DNA of 64,000 nucleotides from an uncultured Gemmiger sp. (GCA_944388125.1 CALXHO010000005.1:1-64000); one strand, 5' to 3'. Positions 17,726 through 25,832 are shown, counted from the stretch's first letter. Notes: generated by a model from the letters alone, not told the origin. Translations and numbers: made by a program.

Positions 17726-19570
17726 TCAGGCATGGAGCCCGTTATAGATCTGCTCCGCCTTTTTGTGGCTGATGCCCGGCACCTCCTCCAGGTCGGAAAT
17801 GGACGCTGCCCGCACGTTTGCCACCGTCTTGAAATGCTTGAGCAGAGCCGCCGAGGTCTTTTCGCCCACCCCGGGCAGAGTGGTCAGGGTGGCCGCGTAG
17901 GAGCGCCTGTTCATCAGCCGTTTGCGGTAGTCATTGGCGTAGCGGTGGACCTCATCCTGGATGGAGGTCACAAAGGTGAAGATGCCCCGGTTGCGGTTGA
18001 TGGCGATCTCGGAGCCGGTGTCGTCCACAATGGCACGGGTGTGGTGATGGTCGTCCTTGACCATGCCGAAAAGAGGCACTCCGGCCAGCTGCGTGCCTTT
18101 CAGGGCCGCCCGCACCGCCGACACCTGTCCCCTGCCGCCGTCCAGCAGGATCAGGTCGGGCAGGACCGAGAACTGGTTGGTGGGGGTGTCGGGCTTCTCC
18201 CCGCGCTTGGCGGCCTCATACTCTCCGGCACGGCGGGAGAGAGCCTCCGCCATGGAGGCATAGTCATCGGTACCCGCCACCGTTTTCATGCGGAAGCGCC
18301 GGTACCCTGCCCGCAAAGGCTTGCCGTCCCGGAAGACGATCATGCCGCAGACGCTGGAGCCGTCGCCCCAGTTGGAGATATCGTAGCTCTCGATGACCCG
18401 GGGCGGCGTCTTGAGGCCCAGCATCTGGGCGGCCTCCTCCAGCAGTTTTTCCTCCCGGGTGTAGCGGCCGCTCTCCCGGGCCAGGCGCTCCACCGCGTTG
18501 GTGTAGGCCATGGTGACCAGCTTGGCCACATCCCCGCGCTGGGGTACATACAGATTGACCGCGCTCCCCCGCGCTTTGGACAGGGCTTCCGCCAGGGCTT
18601 CGTGGTCCTCGGGCAGGGCATCCACCGCGATGGTCCTGGGGACGTTCTCCCCGTCCAGGTAATACTGGGGCAGGAATTCCTCCCGGAGGGCCGCAATATC
18701 GGCGGTATCGTGGAAGAGGAACTCCCGCTTGTCGGTGAGACGGCCGTCCCGGTAGCGCAGAATGGCCGCGCAGACCGCGTGGGTAGCACCCGCAAAGGCC
18801 AGCACGTCCATCTCGGTGTCGTTGTCCATGACCACCTTCTGCCCCGCCGAGACCCGCTCAATGGCTGCGATCTGGTCCCGCAGCAAAGCCGCCGACTCGA
18901 AGTCCAGCCGCTCGGAGGCAGCCTCCATCTTTTCCCGTAGCTGTTTGACGATGTCCCGCTTGCCGTAGCGGATCATGTGGATGGCGTTGCGGACAGCCTC
19001 ATTGTAATCTGCACAGCTGATCTTGCCGCTGCACACCGCCATGCACTTGCCGATGTGGGCATTGAGGCAGGGCCGTCCCTTGCCGATGTCCCGGGGGAAC
19101 TCCTTGTTGCACCGGGGCAGCAGGAAGCAGTCCTGGGCGGTCTGCACGATCTCCCGCACGGCAAAGGAGGAGGTGAAGGGGCCGATATACTCGGCATCGT
19201 CCTCATCCTTCTGGAGTACGGCGGAAATGCGGGGCCAGTCCCCTTTCGTCACCTTGACATAGCTGTATCCCTTGTCATCCTTGAGCAGAATGTTGTACTT
19301 GGGGGTGTGGGCCTTGATCTGGCTGGCCTCCAGTACCAGCGCTTCAAACTCCGACTGGCAGACGATGACATCAAAGTTGAAGGCATGGGCGATCATCTGG
19401 GTGACCTTGGCGTCATGGGGCACACCCTCCCGGAAATACTGGGAGACACGGGTCTTGAGGCGCTTGGCCTTGCCGATATAGATAATGGTATCCGACTTGT
19501 CACGGATGATATAGACCCCGGGCAGGAGGGGCAGCATGCAGGCCTTGCGATAGAGTTCTGCTTTGGTCAT
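17726..19570 (-). CDS. uvrC: Excinuclease ABC subunit C
   Basis: UvrC makes both incisions in nucleotide excision repair. The 614-residue protein has the N-terminal GIY-YIG nuclease (LPGVYIIRDKSDTIIYIGKA). A UVR domain binds UvrB (KQLREKMEAASERLDFESAA). The RNase H-like nuclease carries ESYDISNWGDGSSVCGMIVF and LILLDGGRGQVSA. Two C-terminal helix-hairpin-helix motifs follow (LTTLPGVGEKTSAALL, EVPGISHKKAEQI). The start at 19570 has AAGGAG 12 nt upstream; a 24-codon extension overlaps the ptsH terminator and is rejected. Confidence 0.97.
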   Translation of the reverse strand: MTKAELYRKACMLPLLPGVYIIRDKSDTIIYIGKAKRLKTRVSQYFREGVPHDAKVTQMIAHAFNFDVIVCQSEFEALVLEASQIKAHTPKYNILLKDDKGYSYVKVTKGDWPRISAVLQKDEDDAEYIGPFTSSFAVREIVQTAQDCFLLPRCNKEFPRDIGKGRPCLNAHIGKCMAVCSGKISCADYNEAVRNAIHMIRYGKRDIVKQLREKMEAASERLDFESAALLRDQIAAIERVSAGQKVVMDNDTEMDVLAFAGATHAVCAAILRYRDGRLTDKREFLFHDTADIAALREEFLPQYYLDGENVPRTIAVDALPEDHEALAEALSKARGSAVNLYVPQRGDVAKLVTMAYTNAVERLARESGRYTREEKLLEEAAQMLGLKTPPRVIESYDISNWGDGSSVCGMIVFRDGKPLRAGYRRFRMKTVAGTDDYASMAEALSRRAGEYEAAKRGEKPDTPTNQFSVLPDLILLDGGRGQVSAVRAALKGTQLAGVPLFGMVKDDHHHTRAIVDDTGSEIAINRNRGIFTFVTSIQDEVHRYANDYRKRLMNRRSYAATLTTLPGVGEKTSAALLKHFKTVANVRAASISDLEEVPGISHKKAEQIYNGLHA

Positions 19571-19609
19571 GGGAAAACGGCGCTCCTTGCCGCCGGATGG
19601 GACAGACCC

Positions 19610-19639
19610 AAAAAACGGCGAGTGGTTGCCCACCCGCCG
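19610..19639 (-). terminator. ptsH terminator
   Basis: CGGCGGGTGG/CCACTCGCCG stem around a GCAA loop, with one mismatch, followed by six T on the minus strand. It separates ptsH from uvrC. Confidence 0.85.
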
Positions 19640-19672
19640 CAAATGGTTGAGAGATGATACTTTTGGCTGTGA

Positions 19673-19936
19673 TTACTCGGAGAAACCGGAATCGACCAGC
19701 TTGACCAGGCCGTCAACTGCAGCCTGCTCGTCGGTGCCGTCCGCGATGATGCGGATGGTGGTGCCGCCCACAATGCCCAGGCTCAGAACGCCCAGGAGGC
19801 TCTTTGCGTTGACGCGGCGCTCCTCTTTCTCGACCCAGATGGAAGATTTGTACTCGTTCGCCTTCTGGATGAAGAAGGTAGCCGGACGGGCGTGCAAACC
19901 AACCTGATTCTCAACGGTAACTTCTTTCACATACAT
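19673..19936 (-). CDS. ptsH: Phosphocarrier protein HPr
   Basis: HPr passes phosphate from enzyme I to the sugar-specific EIIA proteins. The 87-residue protein has active-site His15 in VGLHARPA and regulatory Ser46 in NAKSLLGVLSLG. Both sites are present, so it is HPr and not Crh. Ser46 is the target of the HPr kinase encoded at 41226-42158; HPr-Ser-P is the usual co-repressor with CcpA in Firmicutes. It is monocistronic, with its own promoter region and terminator; ptsI is not adjacent. Confidence 0.97.
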   Translation of the reverse strand: MYVKEVTVENQVGLHARPATFFIQKANEYKSSIWVEKEERRVNAKSLLGVLSLGIVGGTTIRIIADGTDEQAAVDGLVKLVDSGFSE

Positions 19937-20034
19937 AGTTATTCTCTCCTATTTCGAAAAGATATATGCCCATGCATTCACCGCGGGGCTCCCTCAGGCG
20001 GCTTTGCACTGGATTTCCGCCCTGAATTGATTAT

Positions 20035-20063
20035 ATTTTAACCTATTTTATCCCTTTTGTACA
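20035..20063 (-). promoter_or_regulatory. Probable ptsH promoter
   Basis: Minus-strand TGTACA (20058-20063), 17 nt, TAAAAT (20035-20040); an overlapping TATAAT lies at 20030-20035 and a TTGACA at 20072-20077 without good spacing. The region is AT-rich compared with the genes around it. The CTGTACAAAA at the -35 recurs at the hprK promoter. Confidence 0.5.
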
Positions 20064-20182
20064 GTAGATTTTGTCAAATTTAGCAGGATTCCGCATTCCC
20101 GCCAAACTGGCATGGGCTTCTTTGTGCAGGTTTACCAGTTTATTTTCAACAATGTTGTTCAGGTATACCGAAAAACCTGCGT

Positions 20183-21430
20183 TCAATCGCCCGTTTTGTC
20201 GCTTTCAGGTGCTGTATGGAACATTTTTACTTCCGGGATCGGCCGGGAAAAACTTTGGACGGATTGCTGTAAAATATTCGTAAAACCGGGCTCTTCCCGG
20301 TATCCCATCCGCAGGTACAGGGCGATGGCAGCGCAGTTGGTTGCCAGTACCGTCACAAAGGGGTGAGCGTGTTCGGGCAACTTTTTGCGGGCAAACTCCA
20401 GCAGTTTTGCCCCGATGCCCTTTCCCTGGGCGCCGGGGGCAACGTACAGTCGGCCGATCTCCCCCGTCTTGTGGCAGACACCGACGATGCCGTCCGGCTT
20501 GCCCGCCGTGCTGTGCAGGTAAAAAGCCCATCCCGCCGCACGGTCGGCGTCCAGCCGCTGCCGCATGGTCTCCGGTGTATGCTCCGCCACAAAGTCCGGC
20601 GTACAGATTGCTTCATGGGACTGCTGCCAGCTCTCGCTGTAAACCCGGGCGGCGGCATTCAGCTGATCCTCGGTACGGACCAGAACGGCACGCTCGCTGC
20701 GCTTCCAGCTGGGCAGGGTCAGCGGATGGGTGCGGCACCAGCGGTCGTAGAGGTCGGGGCGGCGGGCCCGGGTGCGGGCGCGGCTCTGCTTGCCCCGCCA
20801 GGCATCGATCTTATCATGGTCGCCGGTGAGCAGCACCGGCGGTACGGCGCGGCCCTCCCACACTTCGGGGCGGGTGTACTGGGGGTACTCGATGAGGCCG
20901 TCCCAGTAGCTTTCCTCCTGGTAGCCTTTTTCCTCTGCCAGCACGCCGGGCTGCAGCCGCAGCACACTGTCCGCCACCACCAGGCTGGCCAGCTCGCCGC
21001 CGGTGAGGACGTAATCACCGATGGAGATTTCCTCGTCGCCGAAAGCCTCGATGACCCGCTCGTCAATGCCCTCATAGTGGCCGCAGACGAGGATCAGGCT
21101 GTCATAGCTCGCCAGGCGGCGGGCCGTCTGCTCGTTATAGGGAGCACCGGCCGCCGTCAGGAAGGCCACATGGGGGCGGGGTCTCCCCTGCTCGGCGCAC
21201 TGGGCCTGTACCGCGCGGATACAGTCGGCGATGGGCTGGGCATACAGCACCATGCCGCAGCCGCCGCCGTAGGGATAGTCGTCGGTCTGTTTCTGCTTGT
21301 TTTTGGTATAGTCCCGGATCTGGTGGCAGTGTGCCTCGAACAGGCCCTTGTCGGCGGCACGGCCCAGAATGCTGGCGTGGAGGAAGCTGTCGCACAGCTC
21401 CGGAAAAAGGGTAACAATATCAATGCGCAT
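20183..21430 (-). CDS. trmD: tRNA (guanine37-N1)-methyltransferase fused to a GNAT acetyltransferase
   Basis: Residues 1 to about 245 are TrmD, which makes m1G37 in tRNA and prevents frameshifting. The motifs are RIDIVTLFPEL, DDYPYGGGCGMVLYAQPI, CGHYEGIDERV, IGDYVLTGGELA and ARRPDLYDRW. TrmD is normally about 240 residues; this ORF has 415. The extra part (about 246-415) looks like a GNAT N-acetyltransferase, with the acetyl-CoA loop IGRLYVAPGAQGKGIGAKLL and CAAIALYLRMGYREE. No frameshift or internal start with a clear ribosome site was seen between the domains. It is last in the ylxM-ffh operon, 3 bp after rimM; rplS, a frequent next gene, is absent. The substrate of the GNAT half is unknown. 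Confidence 0.93.
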   Translation of the reverse strand: MRIDIVTLFPELCDSFLHASILGRAADKGLFEAHCHQIRDYTKNKQKQTDDYPYGGGCGMVLYAQPIADCIRAVQAQCAEQGRPRPHVAFLTAAGAPYNEQTARRLASYDSLILVCGHYEGIDERVIEAFGDEEISIGDYVLTGGELASLVVADSVLRLQPGVLAEEKGYQEESYWDGLIEYPQYTRPEVWEGRAVPPVLLTGDHDKIDAWRGKQSRARTRARRPDLYDRWCRTHPLTLPSWKRSERAVLVRTEDQLNAAARVYSESWQQSHEAICTPDFVAEHTPETMRQRLDADRAAGWAFYLHSTAGKPDGIVGVCHKTGEIGRLYVAPGAQGKGIGAKLLEFARKKLPEHAHPFVTVLATNCAAIALYLRMGYREEPGFTNILQQSVQSFSRPIPEVKMFHTAPESDKTGD

Positions 21431-21433
21431 GGT

Positions 21434-21964
21434 TCATTCCTCGTCCCCGTTGACCGGTGCGTCGAACATGCCGGGAATCGGCTTGACCAGCACGCATCGG
21501 GCATTCACGTCGATGGTCTTGACGAACTCCGGCACCACCGGAATCATGTGTTCCCCGCCGTCGGGGTCGGTGACAGTGTAAACGTCCTGGGCGGCCGGAT
21601 GGCTCACATCCGCCACAGTGCCGTACACCTGGCCGCTGGCGGCATCCCGCACCTCGCAGCCAATGACATCGTCGATGAAAAAGCGTCCCTCGGGCAGTTT
21701 TGCCTCGCTCTTGCGCAGGTAGAGGGTACGCCCCACCATGGCACGGGCGGCATCCATATCACCGATGCCTTCCAGACGGACCAGCAGCATGTTCCCCTGC
21801 CCGCGCACCCCCAGAAGCCGGTGCTCGCCTGAGCCGTCGGCGCCGGTGTACAGCGCCTTGAACCCGGACAGGAATTTTGCCCCGTCGCACAGGGGCAGGG
21901 CTTTCATCTCGCCACGGACGCCGTGGGTGGTGACGATCTTGCAGGCGGGCAGATATTCTTGCAT
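21434..21964 (-). CDS. rimM: 16S rRNA processing/ribosome maturation factor RimM
   Basis: RimM helps 30S head assembly and binds S19. The 176-residue protein has an N-terminal beta barrel (ACKIVTTHGVRGEMKALPL) and a PRC-barrel C-terminus (IDDVIGCEVRDAASGQVYG, MIPVVPEFVKTIDV). The start at 21964 has AAGGAG; a 21-codon extension crosses the upstream terminator and is not used. The stop lies 3 bp before trmD. Confidence 0.95.
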   Translation of the reverse strand: MQEYLPACKIVTTHGVRGEMKALPLCDGAKFLSGFKALYTGADGSGEHRLLGVRGQGNMLLVRLEGIGDMDAARAMVGRTLYLRKSEAKLPEGRFFIDDVIGCEVRDAASGQVYGTVADVSHPAAQDVYTVTDPDGGEHMIPVVPEFVKTIDVNARCVLVKPIPGMFDAPVNGDEE

Positions 21965-22001
21965 AGCAGTCTCCTTTGCAATTCTTCGCGAAAAAGCATA
22001 C

Positions 22002-22033
22002 AAAAAAGGCACCTCGCACAGCGGCAAGGTGCC
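22002..22033 (-). terminator. Internal terminator between khpA and rimM
   Basis: GGCACCTTGCCGC with GCGAGGTGCC forms a GC-rich hairpin followed by TTTTTTGT on the minus strand. It should end most transcripts after khpA, so that rimM-trmD is expressed at a lower level. Confidence 0.8.
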
Positions 22034-22046
22034 AGTACGTCTGGGA

Positions 22047-22280
22047 TCAGCCGATCTCCACCACGACTTTTTCGCCCTGGCGGACGGCAGCGGCCCGCAT
22101 GACGACGCGGATCGCCTTTGCGATGCGGCCCTGTTTGCCGATCACGCGGCCCATATCATCCTCGGCCACGGTGAGGTGATAGACGACGGTACCGTCCTCG
22201 CGCACAGGGTCGACCGTGACCTGCACAGCGTCCTTATCCTCGACAAGGCCGCGTGCGACTGCAATCAGCAGCTCCTGCAT
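22047..22280 (-). CDS. khpA: KH-domain RNA-binding protein
   Basis: Small single-KH protein (77 residues) with the GxxG RNA-binding loop in RVIGKQGRIAKAIRVVM. In other Firmicutes the homologue (KhpA/YlqC) works with KhpB and affects sRNA and cell-length control. The gene follows rpsP by 18 bp in the usual rpsP-khpA-rimM order. Confidence 0.93.
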   Translation of the reverse strand: MQELLIAVARGLVEDKDAVQVTVDPVREDGTVVYHLTVAEDDMGRVIGKQGRIAKAIRVVMRAAAVRQGEKVVVEIG

Positions 22281-22298
22281 GGTGCGCCTCCGTTCTTG

Positions 22299-22538
22299 TT
22301 ACAGGATCGCGGACTTCTTGAGCAGAACGCGGACAGTATCGGTGGGCTGAGCGCCGTTGGCCAGCCACTGCTTGGCCTTTTCGGCGTCGATGCTGACAAC
22401 AGAGGGCTCCTTGGTGGGATCGTAGTAGCCGATCTCCTCGATGAAGCGGCCGTCACGAGCGTAGCGGCTGTCGGCGACAACAACGCGATAGAAGGGAGCT
22501 TTCTTGGCGCCCATGCGGCGCAGACGAATCTTAACCAT
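22299..22538 (-). CDS. rpsP: 30S ribosomal protein S16
   Basis: S16 is a primary-stage assembly protein of the 30S subunit. The 79-residue sequence has the standard N-terminus [40 protein letters not shown] and a short C-terminus. A GGAGG-type site (GGAGGAAAAGTAAC) precedes the start. It lies downstream of ffh in the SRP operon. Confidence 0.98.
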   Translation of the reverse strand: MVKIRLRRMGAKKAPFYRVVVADSRYARDGRFIEEIGYYDPTKEPSVVSIDAEKAKQWLANGAQPTDTVRVLLKKSAIL

Positions 22539-22646
22539 GTTACTTTTCCTCCAAATTTCTGGTTACGGCCCTTTTTGGGGTGCCGGTTCTATCATCACCC
22601 TTGGGCCGTAAAGCCGTAAGGGAGATACCTTGGTAGTGTCCGGGGG

Positions 22647-23981
22647 TCAGCGCAAGCCGCGCAGCCCGCCCAGGCGGCGCATGAAGCCTTTGGGATTGCG
22701 CTTGGCCTGCTTCATCAGCTTCTGCATCATCTCGTACTGGCGCAGCAGCTTGTTGACCGCCTCGACGGTCTGGCCGCTGCCCGCCGCAATGCGGCGCTTG
22801 CGCTTGGGATTGATGATGGAGGGCTTGGCCCGTTCCTCCGGGGTCATGGAATAGATGATGGCCTCGATATGAGGCAGGGCCTTCTCGTCCAGGGAATCGG
22901 GGTCGATCTGGTTGCCACCCGGCAGCATGGACAGCAGCGCCGAAGCACCGCCCATCTTTTTGATCTGGGCGAACTGGGCCAGCATGTCGTTGAGGTCAAA
23001 CTTGTTGGCCATCATCCGCTTGGCGGCTTCCTCGGCTGCCTTGTCATCCTGCACGGCCTGGGCTTTCTCGATCAGGGAAAGCACGTCGCCCATGCCCAGA
23101 ATACGTCCCGCCATGCGGGAGGGATAGAAGGGCTCCAGGTCATCCAGCTTTTCACCGATGCCCTGGAAGTAGATGGGCTTGCCGGTGACCGCCAGCACCG
23201 AGAGGGCTGCGCCACCGCGGGTGTCGCCGTCGGTCTTGGTGAGGATGACGCCGTCAATGCCGATCTTGTCGTTGAAGGTCTTGGCAACGTTGACGGCTTC
23301 CTGGCCGGCCATGGCGTCGACCACCAGCAGAGTGTCGTCCACCTCCACCGTCTGCTTGATGCGGACCAGCTCGTCCATGAGGGCGTCGTCGATCTGCAGG
23401 CGGCCGGCGGTATCGATGATGACGATGTCGTTGCCGTGGTCTCTGGCGTAGGCCATCGCCTTCTGGGCGATGAGCTCGGGGCGTTCGGTGCCCATTTCAA
23501 AGACGGGAACCCCCGCCTGTTCGCCCACAATCCGCAGCTGATCAATGGCGGCGGGGCGGTAGATGTCACAGGCCACCAGCAGAGGGCGGCGGCCTAGTTT
23601 GCGGTAATACTTGCCCAGTTTGGCGGCGTGGGTCGTCTTGCCGTTGCCCTGCAGGCCGCACATCATCAGGACGGTCTGGCCCTTGTTCTTGATGTGGAGT
23701 TGGGTGGGTTCGTCGCCGCCCATGAGGCGGGTCAGTTCCTCGTTGACGATCTTGATGACCTGCTGGGCGGGGGTCAGGCTTTCCATGACCTCCTGGCCCA
23801 TGGCCCGCTCGGAAACCTGATTGCAGAAGTCCTTGGCCACCTTGTAGTTGACGTCGGCTTCCAGCAATGCCATGCGGACTTCCCGCATGGCGGCCTTGAT
23901 GTCCGCCTCGCTCAGACGGCCCTTGCCGCGCAGCTTCTTGAATACGCCGGACAGGCGTTCTGTCAATGATTCAAATGCCAT
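22647..23981 (-). CDS. ffh: Signal recognition particle protein Ffh
   Basis: SRP54 GTPase that, with 4.5S RNA, sends membrane proteins to FtsY and SecYEG. The 444-residue protein has an N-terminal helical bundle and the NG domain with GLQGNGKTTHAAKLG (second Gly-rich position usually GSGKT, here GNGKT), DIYRPAAIDQL, IIDTAGRLQID, TKTDGDTRGG. The methionine-rich M domain carries MPGGNQ and AGSGQTVEAVNKLLRQ. The start overlaps the ylxM stop by 11 bp. Confidence 0.97.
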   Translation of the reverse strand: MAFESLTERLSGVFKKLRGKGRLSEADIKAAMREVRMALLEADVNYKVAKDFCNQVSERAMGQEVMESLTPAQQVIKIVNEELTRLMGGDEPTQLHIKNKGQTVLMMCGLQGNGKTTHAAKLGKYYRKLGRRPLLVACDIYRPAAIDQLRIVGEQAGVPVFEMGTERPELIAQKAMAYARDHGNDIVIIDTAGRLQIDDALMDELVRIKQTVEVDDTLLVVDAMAGQEAVNVAKTFNDKIGIDGVILTKTDGDTRGGAALSVLAVTGKPIYFQGIGEKLDDLEPFYPSRMAGRILGMGDVLSLIEKAQAVQDDKAAEEAAKRMMANKFDLNDMLAQFAQIKKMGGASALLSMLPGGNQIDPDSLDEKALPHIEAIIYSMTPEERAKPSIINPKRKRRIAAGSGQTVEAVNKLLRQYEMMQKLMKQAKRNPKGFMRRLGGLRGLR

Positions 23982-24369
23982 TGGGCGCTTCCTCCTGCGT
24001 GCCGAGCCGTTCCAGTATGGTCAGCATCTCGTCGGTGTCCTGCTTGATGCGCGGCACCGGCGTGTACAGTCCCGAATTGCAGCAGCGGATCTCCTTGGCC
24101 AGCTGCTCCAGACGTTCCAGATCGGCCAGCATGGCCTGATGGCGCCGGGCATTGCCCAGTTTTTCCTCCATCTCCCGCAGGGTGGCTTCCCCGTGCTTGA
24201 TGGCGTCGCGCACCCCCTGACGGGAAATGCCGAAGTTCTCGGCGATCTCGGAGAGGGAGAGATCCTCGTCATAATATTCGGTGAGAATGCTGCGCTGACG
24301 CTCGGTGAGCACGGAACCATAATGGTCCAGCAGGATGGAAAATTCCAGATCCTTCATTGCCTGTGCCAC
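23971..24369 (-). CDS. ylxM: YlxM-type helix-turn-helix protein
   Basis: The 132-residue protein has a sigma-factor region-4-like helix-turn-helix (LTERQRSILTEYYDEDLSLS, then ISRQGVRDAIKHGEATL) and a helical C-terminus. YlxM proteins sit directly upstream of ffh across Firmicutes and are thought to affect SRP expression or assembly. Translation is coupled to ffh by overlap. A strong promoter lies upstream. Confidence 0.93.
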   Translation of the reverse strand: MAQAMKDLEFSILLDHYGSVLTERQRSILTEYYDEDLSLSEIAENFGISRQGVRDAIKHGEATLREMEEKLGNARRHQAMLADLERLEQLAKEIRCCNSGLYTPVPRIKQDTDEMLTILERLGTQEEAPNGI

Positions 24370-24434
24370 GGTGGTGCCTCCTGTGCGTTCAGCGGACGGT
24401 CGTTTGTGTAAAGTTGGTTCCTTTACAGCTAGTG

Positions 24435-24463
24435 ATTATAACAAAGCCGAGGGCGGGTGTCAA
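24435..24463 (-). promoter_or_regulatory. ylxM-ffh operon promoter
   Basis: Minus-strand TTGACA (24458-24463), 17 nt, TATAAT (24435-24440): a full consensus sigma-A promoter with an additional TG two positions before the -10. Strong expression fits the SRP/S16 operon. Confidence 0.9.
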
Positions 24464-24479
24464 GCAGTTTGGCTTGTCA

Positions 24480-24715
24480 AACCCTGATTATTTTTGGAAG
24501 ATTCGGGGCAAGGTCCATGCCGCCGGGCATGACGGCTGCCGCAAGGTGCAGGAGATGCGGTTCCGGGTACACTGCTCCCGTGGGAGGATGTAGCGTCCGC
24601 CTCTCCGGCCGCCGCTTTCGACCTGGTAAAAGAATGTGCAGAACCCCTGCCGCATCCCCTTTTCTCTGCTTTTTCAAAAAAGGCTGTCGAATTCTGCGCA
24701 CAGCGGGCGAAGATA
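24480..24715. other. About 240 bp without a recognised gene
   Basis: Lies between the divergent ylxM promoter and the cysteine-synthase leader. It contains small hairpins (CATGCC/GGCATG at about 24517-24532) and a GC-rich middle. Open frames exist on both strands but none has a ribosome site or family-like content. I checked for SRP RNA, 6S RNA and tmRNA signatures and found none. Confidence 0.5.
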
Positions 24716-24866
24716 TGGTATAATAAGGAGGTATCTTCCCGGAACCGGCCGTTTTGTACGGTGTACGGTTCCCCGTCCGCAGCGGCGCCTGTGCGGAAAA
24801 AGCGCCCTGTGCCCCGGCACAGTCTCTGCGGACAGTCTGATTTTTGTGTGAAAGGCGGTTTTCGCG
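24716..24866 (+). promoter_or_regulatory. Promoter and structured leader of the cysteine-synthase-like gene
   Basis: Extended -10 TGGTATAAT at 24716-24724, with no good -35. The leader of about 135 nt begins with an AAGGAGG (24725-24731) that has no start codon nearby. Two hairpins follow: GGAACCG/CGGTTCC (24741-24747 with 24766-24772) and GTCCGCAG/CTGCGGAC (24775-24782 with 24826-24833), then ATTTTTG. This could be an attenuator, but it matches no riboswitch or T-box that I know. Confidence 0.5.
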
Positions 24867-25760
24867 TTGGGAATCCTGCAAAGCTACTATCAGGACGTGT
24901 ACAGGTGCCCTGTCGTGGAGCTGTCGGGCTTTTCGGGGCGGCACGGCCTGCAGGCCAGCATTGCGGCTTATCTGGATTTCGGCGGCGCCACCGGCACCTG
25001 CAAGGACGGCGTGGCGGAAACCATGCTGGCCCTTGCCACCGAGCGGGGCACCCTCAAGCAGGGAATGCCCGTGGTGGAGGCCAGCTCCGGCAGTTTTGGC
25101 GCGGCACTGGCGGTCTCCTGCGCCACGACGGGCCACCCCTGCATTCTGGTGGTGCCCAGCACGCTGCCCATCTCCCGCCGGCAGCATCTGCAAAGCCTGG
25201 GTGCCCGTATCGTGGTGTGCAGCAGCGGCGGCCGCAAGGCCCTGGACCGGGTGGCGGCCGACACGGCCAAGCGCTACAACGGCTATTTTACCAACTACTT
25301 TTCCAACGACGACAACCCCGAATACCACCGCCGGGTCACCGGCCCCCAGATCCTCAAGGCTGCGGGGGACAGCATTGACGCGGTGGTGATCGGCGTGGGC
25401 AGCGGCGGCACCATCACCGGTGTGGCCGAATATCTGAAGGCCTGGAACAGCATGATCCGCATTGTGGCGGTGGAACCCAGCGAATGCGCCGCCATCAGCG
25501 GCGGGCTGCCGGGGCATCACGGCATTGCGGGCATCGGGCCCGGGTTTGTGCCGGAGAACTACAATCCCTACGTGGTGGACACGGTGCTGACCGTATCCAC
25601 CGCCGACGCCGAGCGCGCCGCACGGGAGGTGCTTTTCTTTGACGGTGTGCCCGCCTGCACCAGCGCAGGCGCCACCCTGGCCGCCGCCCTCCAGCTGATG
25701 AACGCGGGCAAGTCCCGCCGCCCCCTCTGCGTCTTTGCCGGGCGCCGTACTTATGAATGA
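24867..25760 (+). CDS. Cysteine synthase-family PLP enzyme with altered substrate loop
   Basis: Fold-type II PLP enzyme of the cysteine synthase/cystathionine beta-synthase family, 297 residues. Lys46 in GTCKDGVAE is the expected Schiff-base lysine. GVGSGGTITGVAEYLK is the PLP phosphate loop. The substrate carboxylate loop, normally TSGNTG, reads SSGSFG here (about 72-77), so the usual Asn is replaced by Ser; the end has CTSAG in place of SSGA. These changes make O-acetylserine sulfhydrylase activity uncertain. The start is TTG at 24867 with AAAGGCGG upstream. It stands alone with its own leader and a terminator behind it. Confidence 0.8.
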   Translation: MGILQSYYQDVYRCPVVELSGFSGRHGLQASIAAYLDFGGATGTCKDGVAETMLALATERGTLKQGMPVVEASSGSFGAALAVSCATTGHPCILVVPSTLPISRRQHLQSLGARIVVCSSGGRKALDRVAADTAKRYNGYFTNYFSNDDNPEYHRRVTGPQILKAAGDSIDAVVIGVGSGGTITGVAEYLKAWNSMIRIVAVEPSECAAISGGLPGHHGIAGIGPGFVPENYNPYVVDTVLTVSTADAERAAREVLFFDGVPACTSAGATLAAALQLMNAGKSRRPLCVFAGRRTYE

Positions 25761-25779
25761 TTCTGCCCCACGGGCAGAC

Positions 25780-25830
25780 AAAAAAGAGCCGCATATTCCG
25801 GAGCTTTGTCCGGGATATGCGGCTCTTTCC
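25780..25830. terminator. Bidirectional terminator between cysteine-synthase-like and M50 genes
   Basis: AAGAGCCGCATATTCCGG pairs with CCGGGATATGCGGCTCTT. The minus side ends in six T and the plus side in TTTCC. It serves two convergent genes. Confidence 0.88.
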
Positions 25831-25832
25831 TA

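Noticed and set aside
24480..24715. Possible SRP RNA, 6S RNA or tmRNA next to the ylxM-ffh operon
   Set aside because: None of the conserved sequence blocks of these RNAs is present; only short unrelated hairpins are seen.
24477..25781. A 434-codon minus-strand frame across the cysteine-synthase-like gene
   Set aside because: It overlaps the full length of a clear PLP enzyme on the other strand and shows no family motif.
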